27,437 nt of DNA from an uncultured Ruminiclostridium sp. (GTDB lineage Bacteria > Bacillota > Clostridia > Oscillospirales > Ruminococcaceae), in contig CAKSFR010000023.1 in the NCBI GenBank assembly GCA_934454635.1, positions 1-27,437 on the forward strand, in the 5' to 3' direction. The notes beneath the pieces were generated by a model, which saw only the letters and a list, made by a program, of their open reading frames with translations, ran no database searches and was not told the origin of the DNA. The translations under genes and the position numbers were made by a program. Shown one piece after another: positions 6,149 to 13,775 of this stretch (positions are counted from its first letter, which is position 1; each line of letters begins with the position of its first letter).

Positions 6149-6527
6149 TTAAAATCACCTCAAACAGCTCTTCGAGCCGCGCGTTTTCGCCGATAAGGCT
6201 AAGATAGCCGAAAAGCGCTTCAACCGCGGTCGCCTGATGATATTCCTTTGCGTTGCTCGATCTCGGCGGATTAAGCCCCGTCGCGTTTCTTCCGCGCTTG
6301 ATTATGTCCGTTTCCTCCTCCGAAAGTACGGGGAGGATACGCTCATACGCCGCCGATTGATACGACGCGCGGACTTTTTCGACCGCCAGGCGGTGCAGTT
6401 CCTGCGACGGGCGGCTGCCCGCCCTTACAATTCTTTGCCGAACCAGCAGTTCATATACACAGTCGCCGTAAAAAGCCAGCGTAAGCGGGCTGAGCTGTTT
6501 TGCCTGCGATTTTGTCATTGCTTCCAT
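6117..6527 (-). CDS. mrnC: Mini-ribonuclease III
   Basis: The 136-residue protein has only the RNase III catalytic domain and lacks a double-stranded RNA-binding domain, as in Firmicutes Mini-III, which matures 23S rRNA ends. Visible motifs are LAFYGDCVYELLVR (acidic residues Asp22 and Glu26), KRGRNA, and NAKEYHQATAVEALFGYL with the second acidic residue Glu103. The ATG at 6527 follows an AAGGAG site at good spacing. That site forms the loop of a small hairpin (6529-6544). It overlaps the YitT-family gene by 32 nt and follows obg after 79 nt with no clear terminator. Confidence 0.93.
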   Translation of the reverse strand: MEAMTKSQAKQLSPLTLAFYGDCVYELLVRQRIVRAGSRPSQELHRLAVEKVRASYQSAAYERILPVLSEEETDIIKRGRNATGLNPPRSSNAKEYHQATAVEALFGYLSLIGENARLEELFEVILSEEKNEKMAD

Positions 6528-6528
6528 G

Positions 6529-6544
6529 CGGAAACTCCTTTCCG
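6529..6544 (-). promoter_or_regulatory. Hairpin displaying the mrnC ribosome binding site
   Basis: In the mRNA CGGAAA pairs with TTTCCG and the loop is exactly GGAG, the core of the mrnC ribosome binding site, one base before the ATG. This could modulate initiation or serve as a site for a double-strand-specific nuclease. Confidence 0.45.
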
Positions 6545-6606
6545 TATATAATAACGAAGAGAATGTCTGCTTCGGGACGCGCTGCGCCCGTTTTGCCGCC
6601 GAATAT

Positions 6607-7884
6607 TTATCTCACATAATTGAACTCAAAATCAAATATCGAAACCGTGTCGTCCTCTTCAATTCCCGCTTCCTCAAGCGCGTCGATAATTCCGCTGTAG
6701 CGCAGCACACGCTGGAAATACTGAAGGCTTTCATAGTCCTCCATGTTGACAACGGAAAGTATCGGCGCAAGCCACGACGCGTCCACAACGAAGAAATGCT
6801 CGTCCGCCTTTTCGACCTTAAAGCTGCGCTTTTCCTTTTCTATCCTGTCGAGGTCCTCAAGCGAAAGCGGCTGCGCTTCATAGCGTATCATGGGCGGCAG
6901 CGTTTCAAGCTTATTTGCGACAGCCGCGACAAGCTCCTGCGTTCCCGCGGTGGTCGCCGCCGAAATAACGAAAAATGGCAGCCCCTTTTCCTCGATATAG
7001 CTGCGCAGGCGTTCGATCTGCTCCTCGGTCGCCATATCAGCCTTATTTGCCGCGACAATCTGCGGTCTGTCCGCAAGATCCGCCGAGAAATTGCGCAGTT
7101 CCTTATTTATCTTCTCAAAATCGTCGATGCAGTCGCGCCCCTCGATTTCCGAAACGTCGATAACGTGCACGATAAGACGGCAGCGTTCAACATGGCGAAG
7201 AAACGCGTGTCCGAGTCCGACTCCCTCGCTTGCGCCCTCGATAAGCCCCGGAATGTCCGCCATAACGAACGACTGCTCGTTATACTTGACAACGCCGAGA
7301 ACGGGCGTGATCGTTGTGAAGTGATAATTCGCGATCTCGGGCTTTGCCGCGCTGACAACGCTTATAAGGCTGGATTTTCCGACATTCGGAAATCCGACCA
7401 GACCTACGTCCGCAAGCAGTTTCAGCTCAAGCGTTACGTCGAACTGTTCGCCGGGAAAGCCCGGCTTTGCGAATCGCGGAATCTGGCGCGTAGGAGTCGC
7501 GAAATTCATGTTGCCCTTTCCGCCTTTTCCGCCCTTTGCGACAATTACGGGTTCATCGCCCGAAATGTCCGCAAGGATACGTCCCGTTTCGCTGTCCTTG
7601 ACAATCGTTCCGCGCGGAACGTAGATGACCGTGTCGGGCGCGGATTTTCCCGTGCTGCGCTTGGAGCTTCCCGGGTCGCCGTTTTTTGCGGTGTATTTTT
7701 TCTTGTAACGGAAATCGATAAGCGTGGAAAGACTGTCTTTCGCCTGAAAGACGATATCGCCGCCTTTTCCGCCGTTTCCGCCGTCGGGACCGCCCGCGTT
7801 GACGTACTTTTCGCGGTGGAACGAAACCGCGCCGTTTCCGCCGTCGCCCGCTTTTATTGAAATTTTTACAATATCAACGAACAT
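6607..7884 (-). CDS. obg: Obg-family GTPase (ribosome assembly, CgtA/ObgE)
   Basis: The 425-residue length matches Firmicutes Obg. The glycine-rich Obg domain (residues 1-158) starts MFVDIVKISIKAGDGGNG. The G domain has the P-loop GFPNVGKSS (164-172), switch residues around ITPVLG, DIPGLIEGA (from 210) and NKAD (280-283). The C-terminal OCT domain covers about 345-425. Obg binds the 50S subunit and couples ribosome assembly to GTP and stress signals. The ATG follows TAAGGAGAATAT. It lies 114 nt downstream of rpmA, with a short GC-rich hairpin in the gap, consistent with the common L21-L27-Obg order. Confidence 0.97.
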   Translation of the reverse strand: MFVDIVKISIKAGDGGNGAVSFHREKYVNAGGPDGGNGGKGGDIVFQAKDSLSTLIDFRYKKKYTAKNGDPGSSKRSTGKSAPDTVIYVPRGTIVKDSETGRILADISGDEPVIVAKGGKGGKGNMNFATPTRQIPRFAKPGFPGEQFDVTLELKLLADVGLVGFPNVGKSSLISVVSAAKPEIANYHFTTITPVLGVVKYNEQSFVMADIPGLIEGASEGVGLGHAFLRHVERCRLIVHVIDVSEIEGRDCIDDFEKINKELRNFSADLADRPQIVAANKADMATEEQIERLRSYIEEKGLPFFVISAATTAGTQELVAAVANKLETLPPMIRYEAQPLSLEDLDRIEKEKRSFKVEKADEHFFVVDASWLAPILSVVNMEDYESLQYFQRVLRYSGIIDALEEAGIEEDDTVSIFDFEFNYVR

Positions 7885-7904
7885 ATATTCTCCTTATACA
7901 CAAA

Positions 7905-7928
7905 ACGGGCGGAATTGCTTCCGCCCGT
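7905..7928 (-). terminator. Intercistronic hairpin between rpmA and obg
   Basis: The stem ACGGGCGGAA/TTCCGCCCGT (10 bp, loop of 4) is followed on the minus strand only by TTTTG. It is probably a weak terminator or a processing hairpin that lowers obg expression relative to the ribosomal proteins. Confidence 0.55.
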
Positions 7929-7998
7929 CGATTTATACTTAGCGCCAATTAAAAACCATTTTTTTGCTATAGTTTTATCAGTGACTAGTATTGTGAAC

Positions 7999-8277
7999 TT
8001 ATTCAGCGTAAACGCTTACCTGCTTGCGATCTCTTCCGAGGCGCTCAAACTTAACTGTGCCGTCGGTTGTTGCAAATAAGGTATCGTCAGAACCCTTCAT
8101 AACGTTCTTGCCGGGGTGAATGTGTGTACCTCTCTGCTTAACGAGGATATTGCCTGCGAGAACGAACTGTCCGTCTGCACGCTTAACACCCAGACGCTTG
8201 GATTCGCTGTCGCGTCCGTTCTTGGTGGAACCCATACCTTTTTTATGAGCGAAGTACTGTAAATTTAATAAAATCAT
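7999..8277 (-). CDS. rpmA: 50S ribosomal protein L27 with cleavable N-terminus
   Basis: The 92-residue protein has the L27 core [21 protein letters not shown] and the basic motif [14 protein letters not shown]. It begins [10 protein letters not shown] before HKKG: the Firmicutes-type extension that the Prp protease removes to expose the mature N-terminus at the peptidyl transferase centre. The start codon overlaps the prp stop codon (ATGA). Confidence 0.97.
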   Translation of the reverse strand: MILLNLQYFAHKKGMGSTKNGRDSESKRLGVKRADGQFVLAGNILVKQRGTHIHPGKNVMKGSDDTLFATTDGTVKFERLGRDRKQVSVYAE

Positions 8278-8624
8278 GATTCTCTTCCTTTCCGGTTTTT
8301 GACCTCTTTTTCGGTAATTTGAATTGTGCCCTTTTCATCGTCGGCAATGATCTCCATATGCTTCTTAAACGAAGCTATGACCTGCTTTGCCGCGATCGCC
8401 GTAGCAGAACCGGGGTTTTTAAGCACGAAAAGCACTTTGTTTTTCCCGATTTGCACATCTGCTTCGGTGAACAGAAAATCCGTAATCGTATTTGCCGTAA
8501 GCATGACGGCGGAGGTTACTGCGGAACACACGATATCGTGCCCGTATTCACCCGCGCCCGCGTGACCCGTAACGGAAAAACCGACAAGCCCGCCTTCATA
8601 CCTTAAAAATTCGGCTTTTATCAT
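8274..8624 (-). CDS. prp: Ribosomal-processing cysteine protease Prp
   Basis: The 116-residue protein has the catalytic pair His21 ([13 protein letters not shown]) and Cys33 ([10 protein letters not shown]), matching the spacing in characterised Prp. It cleaves the N-terminal extension of L27, and that substrate is encoded immediately downstream with a 4-nt ATGA overlap. It lies 5 nt downstream of rplU, so L21, protease and L27 are co-expressed and probably translationally coupled. Confidence 0.95.
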   Translation of the reverse strand: MIKAEFLRYEGGLVGFSVTGHAGAGEYGHDIVCSAVTSAVMLTANTITDFLFTEADVQIGKNKVLFVLKNPGSATAIAAKQVIASFKKHMEIIADDEKGTIQITEKEVKNRKGRES

Positions 8625-8628
8625 CTGC

Positions 8629-8937
8629 TTACGCTACGATAGATTCGATCTTAACCTTGCTGTACGGCTGTCTGTGACCGATGCAGCGCTTGCTGCTCTT
8701 CTTGGGCTTATATGTGAAGACTGTGATCTTCTTGCCCTTGCCGTTCTTGATAAGTGTAGCCTTAACGGAAGCACCGTTTACATAAGGAGCGCCAACGGTA
8801 ACTTCGCCGTCCTTACCAACGAGGATAACCTTATCGAAAGTTACTTCGCCTTCTTCAACGCCGAGCTTTTCAACGAAAATTTCGTCGCCCTCTTTTACCT
8901 GATACTGCTTTCCGCCTGTTTCGATAACTGCGTACAT
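8629..8937 (-). CDS. rplU: 50S ribosomal protein L21
   Basis: The product of 102 residues begins [18 protein letters not shown] and has the C-terminal basic stretch [19 protein letters not shown], both typical of L21. The start at 8937 is set by GAAGGT upstream and by the family's usual length; an in-frame upstream ATG would add a non-homologous 20-residue extension inside the leader. It is the first gene of the cluster, behind a promoter and candidate L21 leader. Confidence 0.96.
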   Translation of the reverse strand: MYAVIETGGKQYQVKEGDEIFVEKLGVEEGEVTFDKVILVGKDGEVTVGAPYVNGASVKATLIKNGKGKKITVFTYKPKKSSKRCIGHRQPYSKVKIESIVA

Positions 8938-9020
8938 TTTAGATACCTTCTTTTTATTAGTCTCGCTATGATAACGGGCGGCGTCAAAATGGCGCACTTG
9001 GAAAGCCCTCCATAAGCGGC
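8938..9020 (-). ncRNA. Candidate L21 5' leader (autoregulatory)
   Basis: The transcript of about 80 nt between the promoter and rplU contains a stem AAAGCC/GGCTTT around the predicted start. It then has GCGCC and GGCG segments able to pair. Many Firmicutes rplU genes carry a structured L21 leader, so one is expected here, but I identify it by position and structure only, not by a verified consensus. Confidence 0.45.
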
Positions 9021-9026
9021 TTTATT

Positions 9027-9055
9027 ATTTTATCACACGAGAAGTCGTTTGTCAA
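9027..9055 (-). promoter_or_regulatory. Promoter of the rplU-prp-rpmA-obg cluster
   Basis: On the minus strand the -35 box is TTGACA (9050-9055), the spacer is 17 bp and the -10 box is TAAAAT (9027-9032), with a TG at the extended -10 region. Start is expected near 9020. Confidence 0.85.
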
Positions 9056-9072
9056 TAGCTTTTTGCCCGAAA

Positions 9073-9104
9073 AATCACATTTTTATGCGGTTTTCACTGT
9101 GATT
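9073..9104 (-). terminator. Terminator after the QueT-type gene
   Basis: AATCACA pairs with TGTGATT (7 bp) around an A/T-rich loop and is followed on the minus strand by TTTC. The stem includes the stop codon of the transporter gene. It is modest in strength. Confidence 0.5.
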
Positions 9105-9597
9105 ACTGCCCGAAAATATCTTTTCCGCGCTTTTCGAGCGCTTTAAGCAGGATAAGCCCCAGCGCTCCGCAGGAAATAATCTCCCCCGCGCCGACCGTAA
9201 GCATAAGAAAGGGTATGCTCTCCTCCGCGCCGTAGACAAAAGCAAGGATAAACGGCACGATTATCGTATTTGCGGCGATAGGCGGGAGCGGCGCAAGCCA
9301 CTTCGTCTTTTTTCTGAGCAGGTATGTTCCTGCCGCGCCGATAAGCGTCGCGATACTTCCGAAAATTACGTCCCAAACCGCGCTTCCCGCAAGCAGATTC
9401 GAGATAACGCACCCGACAAACAGCCCCGGAACAGCCGCAAAAGTGAAAAACGGCAGCACCGTGAGCGCTTCCGAAATGCGCACCTGCACAACTCCGCTCG
9501 CCAGTCCGAAAATATTCGAGAGCAGCGTCAGAACGACATAGAGAGCGGCAATCGCCGCGCCCTGAACGATAAATTCTGCGTGATTTCTTCTTTTCAT
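9103..9597 (-). CDS. queT: QueT-type transporter (queuosine precursor uptake)
   Basis: The 164-residue protein is hydrophobic with about five membrane segments and matches the QueT family pattern: AAIAALYVVLTLL, VQVRISEALTVLPFFTFAAVPGLFVGC, LPPIAANTIIVPFILA and LMLTVGAGEIISCGALGLILLKALE (given here in parts of the protein, residues about 13-160). QueT proteins are S components of energy-coupling-factor importers for queuosine precursors and need shared EcfA/EcfT parts, which are not in the window. I chose the ATG at 9597. Its ribosome binding site CTAAGGAG lies unusually far upstream (about 13 nt) and forms the tail of the candidate preQ1 riboswitch. A TTG 15 codons further upstream would lie inside that element and is less likely. 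Confidence 0.88.
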   Translation of the reverse strand: MKRRNHAEFIVQGAAIAALYVVLTLLSNIFGLASGVVQVRISEALTVLPFFTFAAVPGLFVGCVISNLLAGSAVWDVIFGSIATLIGAAGTYLLRKKTKWLAPLPPIAANTIIVPFILAFVYGAEESIPFLMLTVGAGEIISCGALGLILLKALEKRGKDIFGQ

Positions 9598-9610
9598 GAT
9601 ATTAAATTTT

Positions 9611-9668
9611 CTCCTTAGTTTTGATTTATTGTCTTTCGACAAAGGCGAGGATGGTTACGAACTCGCGC
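9611..9668 (-). promoter_or_regulatory. Candidate preQ1-I riboswitch with an inserted hairpin
   Basis: On the minus strand a stem GCGAG/CTCGC encloses the loop TTCGTAACCATC. The A-rich tail CAAAACTAAGGAG includes the ribosome binding site. This is the preQ1-I layout, in which the tail folds back on the loop and hides the Shine-Dalgarno sequence. Unlike the short family standard, a perfect hairpin TTGTC-GAAA-GACAA sits between the stem and tail. Placement before queT supports it. Pairing of CC in the loop with GG in the tail is inferred. Confidence 0.5.
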
Positions 9669-9837
9669 GGTGCCCGTGGGGCAGTTCCGTCCTTTTGTTC
9701 GCTTTGCAAAAGCGGATTTGAAAGTACGACGGACGGGGGGTGCTTTGATTTATTCCGCTTCTTCTGAACAAACGCTCAAGGAAAGCGGAATTAGTATGAT
9801 ATGCTGCCTTTTCTGTCGGGAAACGCCGACAGAAGCG
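9669..9837. other. Gap between queT leader and purD
   Basis: No gene is seen. There are several hairpins: TTCTGTCGG/CCGACAGAA (9811-9834), which directly follows the purD stop codon but lacks a T tract; ATTCCGCTT/AAGCGGAAT (about 9751-9792); and CCGTCC/GGACGG (9688-9736) enclosing CGCTTT/AAAGCG. No clear promoter for queT could be assigned. Confidence 0.5.
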
Positions 9838-11118
9838 TTATTTCCCAAGTGCGCGCTTACCTATATCGGTTCTGTAATGCGCGTTTTCAAAGCTGATTTC
9901 CCTGACCGCAGCATACGCCTTATCGAGCGCAGCCTGCAAATCGTCTGCGGCTGCGGTCACGCCGAGAACTCGTCCGCCCGCAGTATAATAAGTTCCGTTT
10001 TCAAGCTTTGTTCCCGCGTGGTAGACATACGCCGAACCATCGGGGAGCTGTCCGTTTTCGTCAAAGCCCGAAATAGGCAGACCTGTCGGATATTTTTCGG
10101 GATAACCGCCGCTCGCCATCACAACGCACGCGCAGCAGCCCTTTTCCCACTCGATATCGAGCGAGCCGAGGCGCTCCTCATAAATCGCCTCCATAATTTC
10201 GGTAAGATCGGTTTTCAGAAGCGGGAGAACGACCTGCGTTTCGGGGTCGCCGAAACGGCAGTTGTACTCAATAACGCGCGCGCCGTTCGGGGTAAGCATA
10301 AGCCCGAAATAAAGGCAGCCCTTGAACGGACGACCCTCAGCCGCCATAGCCTTTATCGTGGGGAGGAAGATTTTGTCCATACATTCCTGCGCGATTTCGG
10401 CAGTATAGAGCGGGTTCGGCGCGATAGTTCCCATGCCGCCCGTGTTAAGTCCCTCGTCGTTGTCGAATGCACGCTTGTGATCCATTGAAGAAACCATCGG
10501 CTTTACGGAAATTCCGTCGGTAAACGCGAGAACGGTGACCTCGGGACCTGTCATAAATTCCTCGATAACGATTTCGCTGCCGCTCTTTCCGAACTTACCG
10601 CCGATAAGCATGGATTCGATCGCTTCTTTCGCTTCGGCGAAGTCCTTTGCGATAATAACGCCCTTTCCGAGCGCAAGTCCGTCGCACTTTATAACCGCGG
10701 GATAGCTGTTCTGCTTCTTGACATATTCTACAGCTGCGTCCGCGTCGGTGAAAACCTCATATCCTGCGGTCGGTATGCCGTATTTCTTCATAAGAGCCTT
10801 TGAAAAAACCTTGCTGCCCTCGAGAATTGCCGCGTTCGCGCGCGGTCCGAACGTCTTGAAGCCGTTTTTGTTCAGCTCATCGACCATGCCCATAACGAGC
10901 GGGTCGTCGGGCGCTACGAAAACGTAGTCGGGGTTCAGCTTCTTTGCCAGTGAAACGACGCCCTCGATGTCCGTAGCCTTAACGGGGAAGCACTCCGCAA
11001 GCGCGGAAATTCCGCCGTTTCCGGGGGCGGCATATATTTTTTCGACTTTCGGCGATTTTGAAAGCGCACGCACGATCGCGTGTTCGCGCCCGCCGCCGCC
11101 TACAACCAAAATATTCAT
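9838..11118 (-). CDS. purD: Phosphoribosylamine-glycine ligase
   Basis: The 426-residue ATP-grasp enzyme makes glycinamide ribonucleotide (GAR) from phosphoribosylamine, glycine and ATP. The N-terminal MNILVVGGGGREHAIVRAL is diagnostic. Other family blocks are KADVIA-like KCDGLALGKGVIIA, SMDHKRAFDNDEGLNTGGMG and EYNCRFGDPETQVVLPLL. The start at 11118 is set by AAAGGAGAAAATTC upstream; an upstream in-frame ATG would add nine unrelated residues overlapping the previous gene. It is the last gene of the pur operon and no strong terminator follows. Confidence 0.97.
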   Translation of the reverse strand: MNILVVGGGGREHAIVRALSKSPKVEKIYAAPGNGGISALAECFPVKATDIEGVVSLAKKLNPDYVFVAPDDPLVMGMVDELNKNGFKTFGPRANAAILEGSKVFSKALMKKYGIPTAGYEVFTDADAAVEYVKKQNSYPAVIKCDGLALGKGVIIAKDFAEAKEAIESMLIGGKFGKSGSEIVIEEFMTGPEVTVLAFTDGISVKPMVSSMDHKRAFDNDEGLNTGGMGTIAPNPLYTAEIAQECMDKIFLPTIKAMAAEGRPFKGCLYFGLMLTPNGARVIEYNCRFGDPETQVVLPLLKTDLTEIMEAIYEERLGSLDIEWEKGCCACVVMASGGYPEKYPTGLPISGFDENGQLPDGSAYVYHAGTKLENGTYYTAGGRVLGVTAAADDLQAALDKAYAAVREISFENAHYRTDIGKRALGK

Positions 11119-11131
11119 GAATTTTCTCCTT

Positions 11132-11827
11132 TTACTTGTGGTCACATTGTGTGATTGTTCCTCTTTTTATCCCGCTCTGAACCTTTTTTAAGACAATTGC
11201 CGCAGCCGCAATGTTCGCGGCGGGAATGCAGCACAGAACGGAAAGTGCGACCGTCTTATCTGAATTTTTGTACAGCTCGCGGACGCTGCGCAAAAGCCCG
11301 TTTATGAGCATTATTTCCCCGCAGATCAGCCTGCATATACCTGTTACCGTCAGAACAATGCTGATAAGCGCGCCGATTATGCCGACAATGGCGTTAAGTC
11401 CCATTGTCGCGACAGTCACCGCGCGCAGCGTTTCTCCCTCAAGTCCAAAAAACAGCGAATCCACAGAAAGAATCGCCAGCATACCGCTGACCGACGAAAT
11501 AATTCCCCACGTCGAAGCGACAAGCCCCGACACGGTAAGCCTGCGGCAGCCGACGAGCCGCTCCGCGCTTTCGCTGTAATTTTTTCTGAAAGAAAGCGGG
11601 TCGGACGGCGCGATATTCTGATAAATGAATATCAACAGGCAGCCGATAGTTCCGATAACGTCGGCTACCAAAAGGAAGCTCGGCGCGCCTAAAAGTATCC
11701 CGAGCGCCGACACCGCCGAACTCGGCAGGAGCATTACGTTCACGAGCATTGCCCAAAGGCTTGAAAGCCGCGATTTTTTAAGAAAGTGCAGCGTAAGCGC
11801 GACCGCGCAGAAGATTATTGCGGGCAT
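11132..11827 (-). CDS. Uncharacterised multi-pass membrane protein in the pur operon
   Basis: The 231-residue hydrophobic protein has about six membrane segments, including WAMLVNVMLLPSSAVSALGI, FLLVADVIGTIGCLLIFIY, GLVASTWGIISSVSGMLAIL and GLNAIVGIIGALISIVLTV. I recognise no family. It lies 9 nt after the AICAR transformylase gene and 13 nt before purD, so it is embedded in the operon. No Shine-Dalgarno sequence precedes the ATG, so translation probably depends on coupling, or a later internal start is used. A purine-related transport or membrane role is only a guess from context. Confidence 0.6.
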   Translation of the reverse strand: MPAIIFCAVALTLHFLKKSRLSSLWAMLVNVMLLPSSAVSALGILLGAPSFLLVADVIGTIGCLLIFIYQNIAPSDPLSFRKNYSESAERLVGCRRLTVSGLVASTWGIISSVSGMLAILSVDSLFFGLEGETLRAVTVATMGLNAIVGIIGALISIVLTVTGICRLICGEIMLINGLLRSVRELYKNSDKTVALSVLCCIPAANIAAAAIVLKKVQSGIKRGTITQCDHK

Positions 11828-11836
11828 GATGAAATA

Positions 11837-13015
11837 TCAGTGGTGGAACAGGCGAATACCGGTAAACGCCATTGTCATGCCGTATTTGTTGCAGGTTTCG
11901 ATAACGTTGTCGTCACGGATAGAGCCGCCGGGCTGAGCGATATACTTAACGCCGCTCTTGTGTGCGCGCTCGATATTGTCGCCGAACGGGAAAAACGCGT
12001 CGGAGCCGAGCGAAACGTCTTTCATTGTATCGAGCCATGCGCGCTTTTCCTCGCGCGTGAAAACAGGGGGCTTGACCTTAAAGCTCTTCTCCCAAGCGCC
12101 GTCCGCAAGAACGTCCATATAATCCTCGCCTATGTACAGGTCGATAGCATTGTCGCGATCCGCGCGGCGTATATCGTCAACGAACTGTAAACCGAGGACC
12201 TGCGGGGACTGGCGAAGATACCAGTTGTCCGCTTTCTGCCCCGCAAGGCGTGTGCAGTGGATACGCGACTGCTGACCTGCGCCGATACCGATAGCCTGAC
12301 CGCCGCAGGCGTACGCTACGGAGTTGGACTGGGTATATTTAAGCGTGATAAGCGCGATAGCAAGGTCGATCTTTGCGCTTTCGGGAAGCTCCTTGCTCTC
12401 GGTAACGATATTCGAGAAAAGCTCGTCGTTTATAACAAGCTCGTTTCTGCCCTGTTCAAAGGTAATTCCGAACACCTGCTTGCGTTCGATAGGCGCGGGA
12501 ACGTAATTTTCGTCGATTTTTATGATATTGTATGTGCCCTTGCGCTTGGACTTGAGGATTTCAAGCGCGTCCGCGTCATACCCGGGCGCGATAACGCCGT
12601 CTGAAACCTCGCGCTGTATCATTTTCGCCGTCGAAGCGTCGCAGACGTCCGAAAGCGCGATAAAATCGCCGTAGGAGGACATTCTGTCCGCGCCTCTCGC
12701 TCTTGCGTATGCACAGGCGAGCGGAGAAAGCTCGCCGAGGTCGTCTACCCAGTAGATCTTTTTGAGAGTATCGCTGAGAGGAAGTCCTACCGCCGCGCCT
12801 GCGGGAGAAACGTGCTTAAAAGAGGTCGCAGCGGGAAGCCCCGTCGCCCTTTTAAGCTCCTTTACGAGCTGCCAGCCGTTGAAAGCGTCCATAAAATTGA
12901 TATAGCCGGGCTTTCCGTTAAGGACTTCGATAGGGAGGTCAGCACCGTTTTCCATAAAAATACGCGAGGGCTTCTGATTCGGGTTGCAGCCGTATTTGAG
13001 TTCGAGTTCGTTCAT
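11837..13015 (-). CDS. Stand-alone AICAR transformylase (PurH C-terminal domain type)
   Basis: At 392 residues this is the formyltransferase part only. Bifunctional PurH is about 510 residues with an N-terminal MGS-like IMP cyclohydrolase domain, which is absent here. The protein begins MNELELKYGCNPNQKPSRIF, matching the start of the AICARFT domain. It carries the catalytic Lys67-His68 pair (SFKHVSPAGAAVG), YTQSNSVAYACGGQAIGIGAGQQSR and AFFPFGDNIERAHKSG (each quoted in part of the domain). It formylates AICAR from 10-formyl-tetrahydrofolate to FAICAR. The next step is supplied by the PurO-type protein encoded directly upstream. ACGAAAGGAAAATATC precedes the ATG. Confidence 0.93.
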   Translation of the reverse strand: MNELELKYGCNPNQKPSRIFMENGADLPIEVLNGKPGYINFMDAFNGWQLVKELKRATGLPAATSFKHVSPAGAAVGLPLSDTLKKIYWVDDLGELSPLACAYARARGADRMSSYGDFIALSDVCDASTAKMIQREVSDGVIAPGYDADALEILKSKRKGTYNIIKIDENYVPAPIERKQVFGITFEQGRNELVINDELFSNIVTESKELPESAKIDLAIALITLKYTQSNSVAYACGGQAIGIGAGQQSRIHCTRLAGQKADNWYLRQSPQVLGLQFVDDIRRADRDNAIDLYIGEDYMDVLADGAWEKSFKVKPPVFTREEKRAWLDTMKDVSLGSDAFFPFGDNIERAHKSGVKYIAQPGGSIRDDNVIETCNKYGMTMAFTGIRLFHH

Positions 13016-13039
13016 GATATTTTCCTTTCGTGTCGGTGT

Positions 13040-13750
13040 TCAGGCGTTTTTGTTCACTATGCGGCTTTCGTACTTTCCGCTTTCGAGGTCTATATATCTT
13101 GTGAAAAGCGAGACCTTGTTGTCCGAATTGAGATTGTCCCAAACAAGCTTCGTGAAAGCGTCGATATCCGCGTCGGGGAGAGCTATCTTTTTGGGTTCAC
13201 CGTTAAAGCTCGGGAGAGGGTTTCCCTCCGCCGCGTAGGTGTGGATAAAGCGCGCGGTCCCGTTTTGGGGATTGCTGTACGCAAATGTGTTGCGTATGCA
13301 GCTTTCGGGGTCGCCGTCGTCGCTCTTGAGAATTGACATTGCAAAATTGAAGCCGCCGTCCTCAAGGTGAAGTATCCCCGAAATTCTGGGAGTATAATTC
13401 GGCTTGTCGTCCTCAAATTCGCGGGTGCGCAGCGACTGTTCAAAGGTCATCTGCTTGTCCATAAGTTCATATATCGTGTCCGTCTGGTCGCCGTTGGTGA
13501 CGATAGTTTTATTTCCGAGAACACGCACGGGCGCATATATAATAAGATGCGGGTCGGTCATTTTCGATTCGTCGAAAGCCTGCGTGCGGATACCCTCGCC
13601 GTCCTCGATAAACACGCGATTACGGCTGTTTTCGCTTCTGCCCATGATGAAGTAGGCGATTACCGCCTTTTTTCCGTCGGGTGATTTTCCGATAATGATC
13701 CCTCTGCCGTGGTAGGCGAGAGAATTAAGCTCTTCAGCAATGTTCTTCAT
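13040..13750 (-). CDS. PurO-type IMP cyclohydrolase
   Basis: The 236-residue protein carries YFIMGRSENSRNR (residues 33-45), the signature of the archaeal-type IMP cyclohydrolase PurO (IMP_cyclohyd family). Other family-like blocks are DPHLIIYAPVRV, TNGDQTDTIYE and PNYTPRISG. It closes FAICAR to IMP, completing the pathway, and replaces the missing N-terminal domain of PurH. The start at 13750 is set by GAAAGGAGCAGTTAAA; an upstream ATG would overlap the purN end. Its position between purN and the stand-alone transformylase makes the pairing functional as well as genomic. Archaeal members are about 200 residues, so this one is somewhat longer. Confidence 0.9.
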   Translation of the reverse strand: MKNIAEELNSLAYHGRGIIIGKSPDGKKAVIAYFIMGRSENSRNRVFIEDGEGIRTQAFDESKMTDPHLIIYAPVRVLGNKTIVTNGDQTDTIYELMDKQMTFEQSLRTREFEDDKPNYTPRISGILHLEDGGFNFAMSILKSDDGDPESCIRNTFAYSNPQNGTARFIHTYAAEGNPLPSFNGEPKKIALPDADIDAFTKLVWDNLNSDNKVSLFTRYIDLESGKYESRIVNKNA

Positions 13751-13775
13751 TTTAACTGCTCCTTTCAAAACCGTG

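Noticed and set aside
6526..7860. A 444-codon open frame on the plus strand
   Set aside because: It lies entirely antisense to obg, whose sequence is unmistakable. The product is a basic arginine-rich composition typical of antisense frames in GC-biased codons.
9670..10488. A 272-codon open frame on the plus strand
   Set aside because: It is antisense to the end of purD and the queT leader, and shows no family motif.
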